The notes under the pieces were generated by a model that saw nothing but the letters and a program-made list of their open reading frames with translations, was not told where the DNA came from and did not search any database. DNA of 64,000 nucleotides from Altererythrobacter sp. BO-6 (GTDB taxonomy: Bacteria; Pseudomonadota; Alphaproteobacteria; Sphingomonadales; Sphingomonadaceae). The stretch is from assembly GCF_011047315.1 (NCBI RefSeq), contig NZ_CP049259.1, forward strand, positions 310,001 to 374,000, given 5' to 3'. Every line of letters starts with the position of its first letter. Within the stretch, counting starts at the first letter, position 1. The translations under genes were made by a program, and so were the position numbers. Of this stretch, positions 31,857 through 43,198 are shown piece by piece.

Positions 31857-32502
31857 ATGCCTTTCAAAATCCGTGCGGCCGCCCTGGCGAGCGCCCTTGC
31901 CTTTATTCCATCGGCTGCGCAGGCACAGGCCAGTAAGGCAGAACTCGCCGAACTGGAAGACGCCAAGGTCATCGTGCAGGCAGTAGTGCCGGCGTCTGAC
32001 CGGACAGCCAGCATGCAGCGCGTGATGAAAGTCATCGGCCAACAAATGGTCCAATCGGGCCTGCTCGATACCAATGACCCGGAAATGTCCCGGCTGTTCG
32101 ATGACTTCATGGCCTATCTTCCTGAGCGACTGCAGCCCGTCATCGATACGTTCGGAGACGACATGGCGCATGCCATGGCGCAGGCCTATGTCCGCGAATT
32201 CTCGGCCAGCGAACTCGTGCAGATCCGCAAATTTGCCGAAACGCCGGCGGGCAAGCATTACCTTGGCGCCAGCATGAAGCTGCTGGAGGATCCGGCAGTC
32301 GCCGCTGCAAACCAGCGCTTCCTCGCCTCGCTCCAGACCGAATTCGATCCGATCATGACCGAATGGGACCGGCGGATCAGGCAATACCAGGCCGAGCAGC
32401 GATCAAGTTATGATGGTGCGGCAACTGACAGCTACGAGCCACCGATTATGGCCCCCATCCTGCCCCCCTGCGCCTCCGGCACCCCCAGCACCACCGCGCT
32501 GA
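31857..32502 (+). CDS. DUF2059 secreted protein, +1 frameshift at its 3' end
   Basis: A protein of about 214 residues with a signal peptide (MPFKIRAAALASALAFIPSAAQAQA) and a DUF2059 domain (about 100-170, with EFSASELVQIRKFAETPAGKHYL and an ITEWDRRI-like end), usually periplasmic and of unknown function. As read, the frame runs straight into rpiB and would make a false fusion. Removing one C from the C6 run at 32463-32468 gives a Pro/Ala-rich tail LPPAPPAPPAPPR and a TGA at 32500-32502, leaving 74 bp before rpiB. That is the more plausible gene. Confidence 0.75.
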
Positions 32503-32576
32503 GGCCCAGCGCGCGGGCAGGGAAAAACCGCGTCACAGGGGTGGCGGGAATCGCTCGCCTTCCCTATGTCGCCCGC

Positions 32577-33041
32577 ATGCGCATCGCCATCGCCTCTGAC
32601 CACGCCGCCACCGACCTCAAGGCCGAGCTTGCCGAATGGCTGATCGAGCTTGGCCATGAAGTGGCCGACCTTGGCCCGCACTCGACGGAGAGCGTCGATT
32701 ATCCCGACTATGGTTACAAGCTGGCCGCAGTGGTTGCTGAAGGCACCGCCGAACGCGGCATCGCTCTGTGCGGATCGGGCATCGGCATTTCGATCAGCGT
32801 CAACCGCCACCCGCTGGTGCGCTGCGCGCTGGTATCCGAGCCGCTTTCTGCCGCCCTGGCGCGGGAGCACAATGACGCGAATGTCATTGCGCTCGGCGCC
32901 CGGCTGACCGGTATCGAAATGGCGAAGGCCTGCGTCGAAACCTTCCTCGACACGGAGTTTGCCGGTGGCCGCCACCAGCGCCGCGTCGACAAGCTATCCA
33001 ACCCTCCGTCTGACACTGACACGATCGAGCCCCTGCAATGA
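32577..33041 (+). CDS. rpiB: Ribose-5-phosphate isomerase B
   Basis: Interconverts ribose 5-phosphate and ribulose 5-phosphate in the pentose phosphate pathway. The 154-residue product begins [15 protein letters not shown], contains [10 protein letters not shown], the phosphate-binding [17 protein letters not shown], and [14 protein letters not shown], and has a typical C-terminal arm. The ATG at 32577 is internal to an open frame that also covers the DUF2059 gene, an artefact of the C-run there. Its stop overlaps the glyA start (ATGA). Confidence 0.95.
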   Translation: MRIAIASDHAATDLKAELAEWLIELGHEVADLGPHSTESVDYPDYGYKLAAVVAEGTAERGIALCGSGIGISISVNRHPLVRCALVSEPLSAALAREHNDANVIALGARLTGIEMAKACVETFLDTEFAGGRHQRRVDKLSNPPSDTDTIEPLQ

Positions 33042-34348
33042 GCACTGCGCCTTCCCAGAACAACAGCATCATGCACCGCTTCTGGCATGACAGCCTGGCT
33101 GATGCCGATCCGGAGGTGGCGGCCGCCGTCTCCAAGGAATTGAAGCGCCAGCAGGACAAGATCGAACTGATCGCGAGCGAGAACATCGCCTCCAAGGCAG
33201 TGCTTGAAGCGACCGGCAGCGTGTTCACCAACAAATATGCCGAAGGCTATCCGGGCAAGCGCTATTACGGCGGCTGCGACTATGCCGATGTGGTCGAAAC
33301 GCTGGCGATCGAGCGCGCCAAGCAATTGTTCGGCTGCAATTTCGCCAACGTCCAGCCCAACTCCGGCTCGCAAATGAACCAGGCCGTGTTTCTGGCGCTA
33401 CTGCAACCCGGCGACACCTTCATGGGCCTTGACCTCAATTCGGGCGGGCACCTGACGCATGGCTCGCCGGTCAACATGAGCGGCAAGTGGTTCAATCCGG
33501 TCAGCTATGGCGTGCGCAAGGATGACGAGCGGATCGACATGGACGAAGTTGCCGCCACCGCGCGCGAGCACAAGCCCAAGCTGATCATCTGCGGCGGCAC
33601 CGCCTATTCGCGCACCTGGGATTTCAAGCGCTTCCGCGAGATTGCGGACGAAGTGGGCGCTTACCTGCTGTGCGACATGAGCCACATCTCGGGCCTGGTC
33701 GCCGGCGGCGCGCACCCTTCGCCCTTCCCGCATGCGCATATCGTGACCAGCACCACGCACAAGAGCCTGCGCGGCCCGCGGTCAGGCATCATCCTGTGGA
33801 ATGACGAGGAACTGACCAAGCCGATCAACATGGCGGTGTTCCCCGGCCTGCAGGGTGGCCCCCTGATGCATGTCGTCGCGGCCAAGGCGGTGGCGTTCCT
33901 CGAAGCGCTGCGCCCCGATTTCAAGACCTATGCTCACGCGGTGGTTGAGAATGCGCGCGCGCTGGCCGCCAGCCTTGAGGAAAACGGCCTGCGGATCGTG
34001 TCCGGCGGCACGGATAATCACTCGATGCTGGTTGACCTCACGGCCAAGAATGTAACGGGCAAGGACGCGGAAAAGGGCCTCGATCGCGCCTGGCTCACCT
34101 GCAACAAGAACGGCATTCCCTACGACACGCGCAGCCCGTTTGTGACCAGCGGCATCCGCCTGGGCACTCCGGCGGGGACCACGCGCGGCTTTGGCCCGGC
34201 TGAATTCCGCAAGGTCGGCAAACTCATCGCCGAAGTCGTCGACGGGCTTGCCAAAAACGGCCCCGAGGGCGATGCTCAGGTAGAGGAAAGCGTGCGCAGC
34301 CGCGTTTCCGAACTGTGCGCTGCCTTCCCCGTCTATCCGGAGGGTTGA
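33038..34348 (+). CDS. glyA: Serine hydroxymethyltransferase
   Basis: PLP enzyme converting serine and tetrahydrofolate to glycine and methylene-THF. The 436 residues fit the family. Landmarks are [31 protein letters not shown], the lysine-bearing [15 protein letters not shown] and [11 protein letters not shown]. It overlaps rpiB by 4 bp and is followed after 3 bp by a small membrane protein gene, then by nrdR. Pairing glyA with rpiB puts one-carbon and ribose supply together. Confidence 0.97.
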   Translation: MSTAPSQNNSIMHRFWHDSLADADPEVAAAVSKELKRQQDKIELIASENIASKAVLEATGSVFTNKYAEGYPGKRYYGGCDYADVVETLAIERAKQLFGCNFANVQPNSGSQMNQAVFLALLQPGDTFMGLDLNSGGHLTHGSPVNMSGKWFNPVSYGVRKDDERIDMDEVAATAREHKPKLIICGGTAYSRTWDFKRFREIADEVGAYLLCDMSHISGLVAGGAHPSPFPHAHIVTSTTHKSLRGPRSGIILWNDEELTKPINMAVFPGLQGGPLMHVVAAKAVAFLEALRPDFKTYAHAVVENARALAASLEENGLRIVSGGTDNHSMLVDLTAKNVTGKDAEKGLDRAWLTCNKNGIPYDTRSPFVTSGIRLGTPAGTTRGFGPAEFRKVGKLIAEVVDGLAKNGPEGDAQVEESVRSRVSELCAAFPVYPEG

Positions 34349-34351
34349 ACC

Positions 34352-34570
34352 ATGAGCGAGAATTCACCTGAAGAGCGCAGTATCTTTGACGATGCGAAGG
34401 ACGAAGTGGTCGGCATGGCCAAACAGGGGGTCAAGCACCCCTCGACCAAGCCTGTTCTCACCGGCGCTGCGATCGGCGCAGTTGCTGCGGCATTGCTGCC
34501 GGTCGTGACCTGGCCCGTCGGCCTGGCGGCTGGTGCGGGTTTTGCGCTGTATCAGAGAATCAAGAAATAA
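34352..34570 (+). CDS. Small membrane protein between glyA and nrdR
   Basis: A 72-residue protein with an acidic N terminus and one long hydrophobic stretch that could form a hairpin (VLTGAAIGAVAAALLPVVTW and PVGLAAGAGFALY), ending with basic residues. No family recognised. It begins three bases after the glyA stop and ends 8 bp before nrdR, so it is part of the rpiB-glyA-nrdR transcript. Confidence 0.7.
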   Translation: MSENSPEERSIFDDAKDEVVGMAKQGVKHPSTKPVLTGAAIGAVAAALLPVVTWPVGLAAGAGFALYQRIKK

Positions 34571-34578
34571 GGCTCTGA

Positions 34579-35049
34579 ATGCGCTGCCCTTTTTGCGCCC
34601 ATGACGACACGCAGGTAAAAGACAGCCGCCCGACCGAGGATAATGCCTCGATCCGGCGCCGTCGCCAGTGTTCCAGCTGTGGTGCGCGCTTCACCACTTT
34701 CGAACGCGTGCAATTGCGCGAAGTCACCGTGGTCAAATCCGGTGACCGGCGCGAGGCGTTCGATCGCGGCAAGCTTGAGCAGTCGGTGGCGCTGGCCTGC
34801 CGCAAGCGCGGCGTGGACCAGGAGCGGATCGACCAGCTCGTCTCGGGTATCCAGCGCCAGGTTGAAACTGCGGGTGACGCCGAAGTTCCTTCGTCGCGGA
34901 TCGGCGAAATGGTGATGAACGGCCTCCGCCAGATCGACAGCGTCGCCTATATCCGCTTCGCCAGCGTCTATCGCGATTTCAGCGAAGCCAAGGATTTCGA
35001 GGAATTCGCCAGCACCGTGCAGGAAGCGGCGCATGACGGCACAAAGTAA
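34579..35049 (+). CDS. nrdR: Transcriptional repressor NrdR
   Basis: Represses ribonucleotide reductase genes through NrdR boxes in response to ATP/dATP. The 156-residue product has the N-terminal zinc ribbon ([11 protein letters not shown]...[12 protein letters not shown]) and an ATP-cone domain (about residues 48-138). No NrdR box or nrd gene is visible in this window. It overlaps the next gene by 17 bp. Confidence 0.97.
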   Translation: MRCPFCAHDDTQVKDSRPTEDNASIRRRRQCSSCGARFTTFERVQLREVTVVKSGDRREAFDRGKLEQSVALACRKRGVDQERIDQLVSGIQRQVETAGDAEVPSSRIGEMVMNGLRQIDSVAYIRFASVYRDFSEAKDFEEFASTVQEAAHDGTK

Positions 35050-35761
35050 CCAGCCAGCGATCGTGCTGGTGCGCCCGCAATTGGGCGAGAATATCGGCAA
35101 GGCCGCGCGTGCCATGCTGAATTTCGGGCTCACGGAGTTGCGACTGGTTGCGCCGCGCGATGGCTGGCCCAATCCTGACGCCGGCCCTTCCGCCGCCGGC
35201 GCCGATATCGTGCTCGAACGCGCGCGCGTTTACGAGACAACGGCTGAGGCGGTGGCGGATTGCGCGCATGTCTATGCCACCACCGTACGCAAGCGCGGCG
35301 TGACCAAGCCGGTCGTCGGCCCGGACGAGGCCGGCCGCGCTATCCATGCCGAGCCGGGCAAAAGCGCGATCCTGTTCGGGCCGGAGCGATCCGGGCTGGA
35401 AACCGAGGATGTAGCGCTGGCGCGCACGATCCTGACGGTGCCCATCAACCCGGAATTCGGATCGCTCAACCTGGCCCAGGCAGTAATCCTTTGCGCCTAT
35501 GAGTGGTCGAAACAGGCCGATGTCGTTCAGCCGACCGCCGAGGATGAGGTCCTCCCCCCCGCCCCGCAAGCCGACCTCGACGGGTTGATCGCACACCTTG
35601 AACGAATGCTGGAACCCAAGGGCTATTTCCTGCCTGAAGCGCGCGCCGAAGCGACCCGCCGGACGCTTCGCACTGTCCTGACGAAGCCGGGCTGGGATCA
35701 TCTGCAGGTGCGCACAATGCGCGGCGTGCTTTCGAGCCTGGAGCGGAAAGCTAGACCCTGA
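35033..35761 (+). CDS. SpoU/TrmJ-like RNA methyltransferase
   Basis: A 242-residue SPOUT-class methyltransferase of the TrmH/TrmJ group, which 2'-O-methylates tRNA or rRNA. Signatures are [23 protein letters not shown] near the start, [10 protein letters not shown] and the knot segment [18 protein letters not shown]-terminal helical extension of TrmJ type is present (about 180-242), so tRNA position 32 is a reasonable but unproven target. It overlaps nrdR by 17 bp, and its end overlaps the convergent chorismate mutase gene by 11 bp. Confidence 0.88.
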   Translation: MTAQSNQPAIVLVRPQLGENIGKAARAMLNFGLTELRLVAPRDGWPNPDAGPSAAGADIVLERARVYETTAEAVADCAHVYATTVRKRGVTKPVVGPDEAGRAIHAEPGKSAILFGPERSGLETEDVALARTILTVPINPEFGSLNLAQAVILCAYEWSKQADVVQPTAEDEVLPPAPQADLDGLIAHLERMLEPKGYFLPEARAEATRRTLRTVLTKPGWDHLQVRTMRGVLSSLERKARP

Positions 35762-36062
35762 CGCGATCCCATTCGTCGAATTCATAGGCGATCGACGCTT
35801 CCACCAGCTGGCCCCACATGGCTTCGATCGCGGCGCGCGGCAGCCCGCGAGCCTCGGCATCCGCCCCCGCCGCCGCGATCACCGCAGCCTTGCGTTCTTC
35901 GTCACGCACGCTTTCACGGGTCGGCTTGATCCGCGCCGCCGCGCGCATATAGCCGAAGCGGCGATCGAGCAGTGCCATCAGTTCGCGATCGGTCGCATCC
36001 ACGCCGGCGCGCACCTCTGCCATGGTGGTGCATTGATCGGGCAAGGTAATTGTCTCGGTCAT
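35751..36062 (-). CDS. Chorismate mutase (AroQ class)
   Basis: A 103-residue all-helical AroQ-type domain. Typical pattern: EVRAGVDATDRELMALLDRRFGYMRAAARIK and a second Arg/Glu-rich helix ESVRDEERKAAVI. It would convert chorismate to prephenate for Phe/Tyr, or might be an isochorismate-pyruvate-lyase-like member. The start is the ATG at 36062. No signal peptide is visible, so it is cytoplasmic. It stands alone opposite rpsD. Confidence 0.85.
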   Translation of the reverse strand: MTETITLPDQCTTMAEVRAGVDATDRELMALLDRRFGYMRAAARIKPTRESVRDEERKAAVIAAAGADAEARGLPRAAIEAMWGQLVEASIAYEFDEWDRVRV

Positions 36063-36126
36063 GCCGCGCCCTGTGAAGCGTGGCGGCGCATTTGTCGAGA
36101 GGGGCTGTACAACCAAGACACGATGC

Positions 36127-36154
36127 TTGACCTCGGGCCCAATCCTGCTATGCG
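36127..36154 (+). promoter_or_regulatory. Candidate sigma-70 promoter for rpsD
   Basis: TTGACC (36127-36132), a 16-bp spacer and TATGCG (36149-36154) in the 219-bp gap between chorismate mutase and rpsD. This would give a leader of about 120 nt containing the hairpin at 36240-36258. Confidence 0.35.
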
Positions 36155-36239
36155 CCCGCCTTCGCGAATTGGCCCCGTATCCCGGTGAAGCGGTGGCCGC
36201 GTCTGGCAACAGGTCAGGCGGTGCGATGCCGGGTTGAAT

Positions 36240-36258
36240 GGTCACCATTGGGGTGACC
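36240..36258 (+). promoter_or_regulatory. Perfect hairpin in the rpsD leader
   Basis: GGTCACC (36240-36246) and GGTGACC (36252-36258) are perfect complements around ATTGG and lie just upstream of the rpsD GAAGGA ribosome site (36268-36273). S4 regulates its own synthesis in other bacteria by binding leader RNA, so this may be a translational control element. That link is inference. Confidence 0.45.
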
Positions 36259-36281
36259 CAGCAAATTGAAGGATACGACTT

Positions 36282-36896
36282 ATGTCGAAGCGCAAGAGCG
36301 CCAAGTACAAACTCGACCGCCGGATGGGCGAAAACATCTGGGGTCGTCCGAATTCTCCGGTCAACAAGCGTTCCTATGGCCCGGGCCAGCACGGCCAGCG
36401 CCGCAAGGGCAAGATGTCCGACTTCGGCCTGCAGCTGCGCGCCAAGCAGAAGCTCAAGGGCTATTACGGCGACGTCACCGAAAAGCAGTTCAAGCGCACC
36501 TATCAGGAAGCGTCGCGCATGAAGGGCGACACCGGTCAGAACCTGATCGGCCTTCTCGAGCAGCGTCTGGACATGGTGGTCTATCGCGCCAAATTCGCAC
36601 CGACCATCTTCGCCGCCCGCCAGCTGGTTTCGCACGGTCACGTCTCTGTGAACGGCGTGAAGTGCAACATCGCGAGCCGCCGCGTGGTGGTGGGCGATGT
36701 CGTCAGTCTGGGCAGCAAGGCCAAGGAAATGGCGCTCGTGATCGAAGCGCAGAGCCTGCCCGAGCGCGACATTCCTGACTACGTCTCGCCCGACGGCAAC
36801 GACAAGGTGACCTTCACCCGCGTGCCGAAGCTTGACGAAGTGCCCTATCCGGTCACCATGGAACCGAACCTGGTTGTCGAGTTCTACTCGCGCTAA
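36282..36896 (+). CDS. rpsD: 30S ribosomal protein S4
   Basis: Primary binder of the 16S rRNA 5' domain and early assembly factor. The 204-residue product has the N-terminal helical domain with [44 protein letters not shown], and the S4 RNA-binding domain from about residue 92 ([31 protein letters not shown]). It stands alone rather than in the alpha operon, typical of alphaproteobacteria. An intrinsic terminator follows at 36920. Confidence 0.98.
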   Translation: MSKRKSAKYKLDRRMGENIWGRPNSPVNKRSYGPGQHGQRRKGKMSDFGLQLRAKQKLKGYYGDVTEKQFKRTYQEASRMKGDTGQNLIGLLEQRLDMVVYRAKFAPTIFAARQLVSHGHVSVNGVKCNIASRRVVVGDVVSLGSKAKEMALVIEAQSLPERDIPDYVSPDGNDKVTFTRVPKLDEVPYPVTMEPNLVVEFYSR

Positions 36897-36919
36897 TCGG
36901 TCTCAAAACCAGTTATCAG

Positions 36920-36953
36920 AAGGGCGGCCTTGCGGGGCCGCCCTTTTCGTTTG
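36920..36953 (+). terminator. Rho-independent terminator after rpsD
   Basis: AAGGGCGGCC (36920-36929) pairs with GGCCGCCCTT (36936-36945) around TTGCGG, followed by TTCGTTT. It lies 24 bp after the rpsD stop. Confidence 0.88.
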
Positions 36954-36986
36954 TGGCCCACGCTGCGGTTCGCTAGTCAAAGCACC

Positions 36987-38770
<1,784 letters not shown>

Positions 38771-38854
38771 TCACCCGTCCAATCGCATGGGATATGGCAA
38801 AGGGCCGGAAGCGCGCTGAGCCTCCGACCCTTATACAACTCGAACCGAACCGGT

Positions 38855-39394
38855 TCAGAAGTTGAACACGACGCCTGCGGTTGCCCGCAGCGAGTCGAAA
38901 GAGATTGTGTCGACGCCGACACGAACGGCGGCATTGCGACCGCCGAGGCCGAATTCGCCGCCAACGCCTACGATGTAGTCGCCCTCGCTATCCGGCAGGC
39001 CTTCGGGAAGCTCGGCATCAAGGATTGCCTCAAGGTCCAGATCGACCTCCTGATATCCGCCGCGCAGGTAGATCTTGGAATTCTCGCTGGTGCGGATGCC
39101 CAGTCTTGCGGCAATGCCGTACTCATTGTCGATCGCGTCAGTGCCGAAATGGTAATTGGCCTCTGCGCCAACAAACAGCTTCTCTGTTACAGGGAAATCG
39201 ACCCCGGCAACCACGCCGAAAATAGCACCGCTGTCGTCGACATCGAATGTGTCATCGTCCACGCCAAGGTCATGATAACCGGCCGACAGCCCGACAAAGG
39301 GTTCTGCCGTGCCGCCATCTTGCGCGCTCGCAGCTGTGGGAATGACCAGCGCAGCAGCGAATGCGCTTGAAGCTGCGATAAGGGGGGTACGCAT
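38855..39394 (-). CDS. Outer-membrane beta-barrel protein
   Basis: A 179-residue protein with a signal peptide (about residues 1-24, ending ASAQ) and an eight-stranded-barrel pattern: alternating hydrophobic strands such as EPFVGLSAGYHDLGV, KLFVGAEANYHFG and KIYLRGGYQEVDLD, ending in an aromatic C-terminal residue (GVVFNF), the usual BamA recognition feature. It belongs to the OmpA-like/opacity porin group. GGAGGAA precedes the ATG at 39394. Specific function unknown. Confidence 0.85.
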   Translation of the reverse strand: MRTPLIAASSAFAAALVIPTAASAQDGGTAEPFVGLSAGYHDLGVDDDTFDVDDSGAIFGVVAGVDFPVTEKLFVGAEANYHFGTDAIDNEYGIAARLGIRTSENSKIYLRGGYQEVDLDLEAILDAELPEGLPDSEGDYIVGVGGEFGLGGRNAAVRVGVDTISFDSLRATAGVVFNF

Positions 39395-39549
39395 GTAATT
39401 TCCTCCATTGTTTTGGCCCAAAACGGGCGTGACATGGAGGTGATGCCCGCAGGATTGCTGGCAGATGAATCGCAAATTCAGAAACTTACAGCGTCGACGA
39501 AGTGCCGGGCAAAGCCGACGAATGGCAAGCCAGGCAAGCCGATCCGGAA

Positions 39550-40314
39550 CTATGCCCTTAGGCGCCAGCCCGTCTTGAAGATGTAAGCGATGATCGCGAC
39601 GCAAACCGCCAGAAAGCCCAGAGTGATCGCGAAGCTGATCCCGATGCTCACGTCTGCGCTGCCGTAGAAGGTCCAGCGCAGCCCGCTGACCAGATAGACG
39701 ATCGGGTTGGCAAGCGCGATCGTGTCCCACGGCTTGGGCAGCATATCGATCGAGTAGAATGTCCCGCCAAGGAAGGTTAGCGGAGTGAGAAACAGCATCG
39801 GGATAATGCCCAGCTTCTCGAAATTGTCCGCCCACACGCCCAGGATAAAGCCGAACAGGCTGAAGGCGGACGCGACCAGCACGATATAGACCAGCGAAAG
39901 CAGCGGATGCGCGATCGAATAGTCGACGAACAGCCGCGCGGTAAGGAGGATGATCGCAGCGAGGATCAGGCTCTTGGTTGCCGCCGCGCCGACGAAGCCG
40001 ATCAGCGTTTCCGCCACGCCCACCGGCGCGCTCAGTAGTTCGTAGATCGTGCCGGTGAAGCGCGGCATGTAGATGCCGAAGCTCGAATTGCTGGTGGTTT
40101 CCCCCAACAGGGTAAGCATCAGCAGGCCGGGAATGATGAAGGCGCCGTAGTCCACCCCGCCAAGATCAGGCATGCGGCCACCGATCGCCGCGCCGAACAC
40201 GATGAAATAGAGCGATGTCGTGAGCACGGGCGCCAGCACCGACTGGAAGGCCGTGCGCAGGAAGCGCACCAGTTCGCGCTTGTAGATCGACCAGGTTGAA
40301 CGCCACGCAATCAT
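39550..40314 (-). CDS. ABC-2 type transporter permease
   Basis: A 254-residue ABC-2 membrane subunit with about six transmembrane segments and the family pattern TTSLYFIVFGAAIGGRM, PGLLMLTLLGETTSNSSFG and LTFLGGTFYSIDMLP. It overlaps the ATPase gene upstream by 4 bp, so the two form one exporter, probably for a drug or polysaccharide-like substrate that cannot be specified. Confidence 0.92.
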   Translation of the reverse strand: MIAWRSTWSIYKRELVRFLRTAFQSVLAPVLTTSLYFIVFGAAIGGRMPDLGGVDYGAFIIPGLLMLTLLGETTSNSSFGIYMPRFTGTIYELLSAPVGVAETLIGFVGAAATKSLILAAIILLTARLFVDYSIAHPLLSLVYIVLVASAFSLFGFILGVWADNFEKLGIIPMLFLTPLTFLGGTFYSIDMLPKPWDTIALANPIVYLVSGLRWTFYGSADVSIGISFAITLGFLAVCVAIIAYIFKTGWRLRA

Positions 40315-41255
40315 GCTGCGACTTCCCCGTGATCGAGCAGCGAGACGAAGATCTCCTCAAGGCTGCTCTCGCGCGTGTCGATCCCGATGTAATCGACCCC
40401 CGCGCGGGTCAGCGCCTTGGTCAGATCGGCGACTTCGGCCTTGCCCTTGCCGGTGCCGTCGCCACCGCGATAGCGCAGCGAAGTGCCGCCATGCTCCAGC
40501 TCGACCGGGAAGCCGGCGATGGCTGGCGGTATCTCGCTCATCGGCGCGGCCAGCGCGATATGCGCCTCCGTCCGGCCCAGTTTCGCCATCATCGCCGCCT
40601 TGTCATCGACGGTGATGATCCGTCCCTTGTTGATGATCCCTACCCGATCGGCCATTTCCTCGGCCTCTTCAATATAGTGGGTGGTAAGGATGATGGTGAC
40701 GCCGCGTGCGCGCATCTCGCCAATGATCGCCCACATGCCCTTGCGCAGTTCGACATCGACCCCGGCGGTCGGCTCGTCCAGGAACAGCAGGTCCGGTTCG
40801 TGCGCCAGCGCCTTGGCGATCAGGACGCGCCGCTTCATCCCGCCCGAAAGCGCCATGATCCGCTCGTTGCGCTTGTCCCACAGGCTCAGGCTCTTGAGGA
40901 TTTCCTCGATCCGTTTCTTGTCCGGCGGCAGGCCGAACAGCCCGCGCGAATAGCTGACCGCGCGGATCACCGGCTCGAACATGTCGGTGCTGAGTTCCTG
41001 CGGCACCAGGCCGATCCGGCGCCGCGCCTGCCGCCAATCCGTTGCCATATCGTGCCCGAAGGCGCGCATCGTGCCGCCGGTCGGCCGCACCAGCCCGCAC
41101 ACTGCGCCGATCAGCGTGGTCTTGCCCGCACCATTGGGGCCGAGCAGCGCGAAAATCTCGCCCTTGCGGATTTCCAGGTCGACATTGTCGAGCGCCTTCA
41201 GCCCGCCCGGATAGGTCTTGCTGAGGCCGCGCAGCTCTAGGATAGGTTCGCTCAT
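40311..41255 (-). CDS. ABC transporter ATP-binding protein
   Basis: A 314-residue ATPase of the ABC-2 exporter (DrrA/CcmA-type) group. Walker A GPNGAGKTT near residue 39, the signature ALSGGMKRRVLIAKAL, Walker B LLFLDEPTAGVD and the H-loop TTHYIEEAEEMADR are all present. A C-terminal extension of about 80 residues (from 225) is typical of this group. It is co-transcribed with the permease gene; queA lies 10 bp upstream on the same strand. Confidence 0.94.
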   Translation of the reverse strand: MSEPILELRGLSKTYPGGLKALDNVDLEIRKGEIFALLGPNGAGKTTLIGAVCGLVRPTGGTMRAFGHDMATDWRQARRRIGLVPQELSTDMFEPVIRAVSYSRGLFGLPPDKKRIEEILKSLSLWDKRNERIMALSGGMKRRVLIAKALAHEPDLLFLDEPTAGVDVELRKGMWAIIGEMRARGVTIILTTHYIEEAEEMADRVGIINKGRIITVDDKAAMMAKLGRTEAHIALAAPMSEIPPAIAGFPVELEHGGTSLRYRGGDGTGKGKAEVADLTKALTRAGVDYIGIDTRESSLEEIFVSLLDHGEVAA

Positions 41256-41265
41256 TGCAACTTAT

Positions 41266-42312
41266 CTAGGGCAAGAGCAGCGAGGAGTCACCATAGGAAT
41301 AGAAGCGATATTCGTGTGCGATTGCATGGGCATAGGCCGCCATCATCCGCTCACGCCCCATTAGCGCGCTGACCAGCATCATCAGGGTCGATTTGGGCAG
41401 GTGGAAATTCGTCATCAGGCCATCCACGCCCTTGAAGCGATAGCCGGGGGTAATGAAGATCGCGGTATCGCCTTCGAACGGCGCTATGGTGCGATCCTCG
41501 CGCGCCGCACTCTCCAGCAAGCGTAGCGAGGTGGTGCCCACCGCGATGATCCGTCCGCCAGCAGCGCGCGCGGCATTTAGCCGGTCTGCCACCTCGGGCG
41601 TGATCCGGCCCCATTCGGCGTGCATCTGGTGATCGTCGGTATCGTCGGCCTTCACCGGCAGGAAGGTGCCCGCGCCGACGTGCAGCGTCAGCATCTCGCG
41701 CTGGATCCCGGCGGCATCGATGGCATCGACCAGGCGCTGGGTGAAATGGAGCGAGGCGGTGGGCGCGGCAACTGCCCCGTCCTTCTCCGCGAACATCGTC
41801 TGGTAATCCTCGCGATCCTGCGCATCGACGCCGCGCTTGCCCGCAATGTAAGGTGGCAGCGGCATGGTGCCGGCGCGGTCGAGCAGCACTTCGACCGGCT
41901 CCTCGCCTTCGAAGAACAGTGTGAAACTGCCATCGGCATGGCGCGCTTCGGCAATGGCGGTGACCCCGCCGCCGAACACCAGCTGGTCGCCTTCTTTCAG
42001 CCGCTTGGCATTGCGGATAAAGGCAATCCAGCGGCGCAAGTCCTCGCGCTTGTGCAGCGTGGCGCCGATCTTGGCCTCGCCCCCCGCCCTGCGCCCTTCG
42101 AGCTGGGCCGGGATGACCCGCGTATCGTTGAACACCAGCACATCGCCAGGATTGAGCAGCTGCGGCAGGTCGCGAACGCCCCTGTCTTCAAATGGCCCCT
42201 CCCCGCGCACAACCAGCATACGCGCGGCATCGCGCGGGCGCACCGGGCGCAAGGCAATCCGCTCTGGCGGAAGCTCGAAATCGAACAGGTCAACGCGCAT
42301 GGGCAGCGCCAT
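41266..42312 (-). CDS. queA: tRNA preQ1(34) S-adenosylmethionine ribosyltransferase-isomerase
   Basis: Transfers the ribosyl part of SAM onto preQ1-tRNA to give epoxyqueuosine. The 348-residue product has [24 protein letters not shown] near the start, [37 protein letters not shown] and [11 protein letters not shown], then a C-terminal [19 protein letters not shown]. The ATG at 42312 gives [15 protein letters not shown]; the internal ATG at 42300 is an equally plausible start. A palindromic repeat pair lies just upstream. Confidence 0.96.
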   Translation of the reverse strand: MALPMRVDLFDFELPPERIALRPVRPRDAARMLVVRGEGPFEDRGVRDLPQLLNPGDVLVFNDTRVIPAQLEGRRAGGEAKIGATLHKREDLRRWIAFIRNAKRLKEGDQLVFGGGVTAIAEARHADGSFTLFFEGEEPVEVLLDRAGTMPLPPYIAGKRGVDAQDREDYQTMFAEKDGAVAAPTASLHFTQRLVDAIDAAGIQREMLTLHVGAGTFLPVKADDTDDHQMHAEWGRITPEVADRLNAARAAGGRIIAVGTTSLRLLESAAREDRTIAPFEGDTAIFITPGYRFKGVDGLMTNFHLPKSTLMMLVSALMGRERMMAAYAHAIAHEYRFYSYGDSSLLLP

Positions 42313-42317
42313 AGTGA

Positions 42318-42388
42318 GTTCCTGCGCACGCAGGAACCCATAGCAAATGTGAAAAACCGAAAATTCTGCGCTCCTGCTTTCGCAGGAG
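42318..42388. repeat. Pair of TCCTGC-type palindromic repeats
   Basis: GTTCCTGCG-CA-CGCAGGAAC (42318-42337) and CTCCTGC-TTTC-GCAGGAG (42371-42388) share a TCCTGC/GCAGGA core and sit between queA and the cyclophilin gene. They look like a small dispersed palindromic repeat unit. Read on the minus strand, the second is followed by two short T runs, so it may also terminate the cyclophilin transcript. Confidence 0.55.
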
Positions 42389-42408
42389 ATCACCTGGCCT
42401 TGGGCGAA

Positions 42409-43101
42409 TTAGAGCGGCGCGCTCAGCATGTCAGCGGTGATTTCCTCATCCGCCTGCGGCATGGGTGCCGCCGGGCGCGGCTTGCCATCCGCCGCAATCG
42501 AGGCCTGCACGATTCGGGTCGGGTTAGCGGGCGGCTCCCCCCGGTTGATCGCATCGACCGCGGCCATGTTGGAGATCACGCGGCCGAAGTTGGTGTAGCG
42601 CTTGTCCAGGCTGAAGCGCGGATAGAACACGATGAAGAACTGGCTGTTCGCGCTGTCTTCGCTTGCCGCACGCGCCATCGACACCGTGCCGCGGATATGC
42701 GGCATCGGATTGAACTCTGCCTTGAGGTCCGGCAGCGCGGAACCGCCCTGGCCAGTGCCGGTTGGGTCACCACCCTGCGCCATAAAGCCTTCGATCACGC
42801 GGTGGAAAATGATCCCGTCGTAAAAACCCTGCCGCGTAAGCGTCTTGATCCGCTCGACATGGTTCGGCGCCCAACTGGGCATCAGGCGGATCGCCACCCG
42901 CTCGCCATTGGACAGGTCCAGCAGCCAGACATTCTCCGGGTCTTCGCTCACGTCATAGCTGATCGTGCCATAATTGCGCTGGTCGGCCGCAGCCGGTGCA
43001 GGCATCGCTTCTTCCGACGCGGCCTCGTCCTGCGCGGAAACGGCAAGAGGTGCAGCAAGCATGCCAAGCGAAGCAGCGGCAAGGAGAAATTTCTTCAGCA
43101 T
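42409..43101 (-). CDS. Peptidylprolyl isomerase (cyclophilin type), secreted
   Basis: A 230-residue cyclophilin with a signal peptide (MLKKFLLAAASLGMLAAPLAVSAQ). The catalytic domain spans about residues 45-200: FYDGIIFHRVIEGFMAQGGDPTGTG, ending SQFFIVFYPRFSLDKRYTNFGRVISNM. Periplasmic proline cis-trans isomerisation and protein folding are expected. The ATG at 43101 begins the signal peptide; upstream in-frame sequence has no family support. Confidence 0.93.
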   Translation of the reverse strand: MLKKFLLAAASLGMLAAPLAVSAQDEAASEEAMPAPAAADQRNYGTISYDVSEDPENVWLLDLSNGERVAIRLMPSWAPNHVERIKTLTRQGFYDGIIFHRVIEGFMAQGGDPTGTGQGGSALPDLKAEFNPMPHIRGTVSMARAASEDSANSQFFIVFYPRFSLDKRYTNFGRVISNMAAVDAINRGEPPANPTRIVQASIAADGKPRPAAPMPQADEEITADMLSAPL

Positions 43102-43198
43102 GGGTGACGTCACGAAGGCCTGTGTTCCTTGAATTTCGGGCTGCGGTCTAGCCGCACATCTCTGTCGCCGCAATGAATGATCGGCCGCGGGTGCACAG

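Noticed and set aside
31740..33041. DUF2059-RpiB fusion protein
   Set aside because: A signal-peptide protein fused to a cytosolic isomerase is implausible, and one C in a homopolymer explains the joined frame.
35751..36641. Long chorismate mutase extending to 36641
   Set aside because: Family homology starts only at the ATG at 36062; the rest is antisense to rpsD and intergenic.
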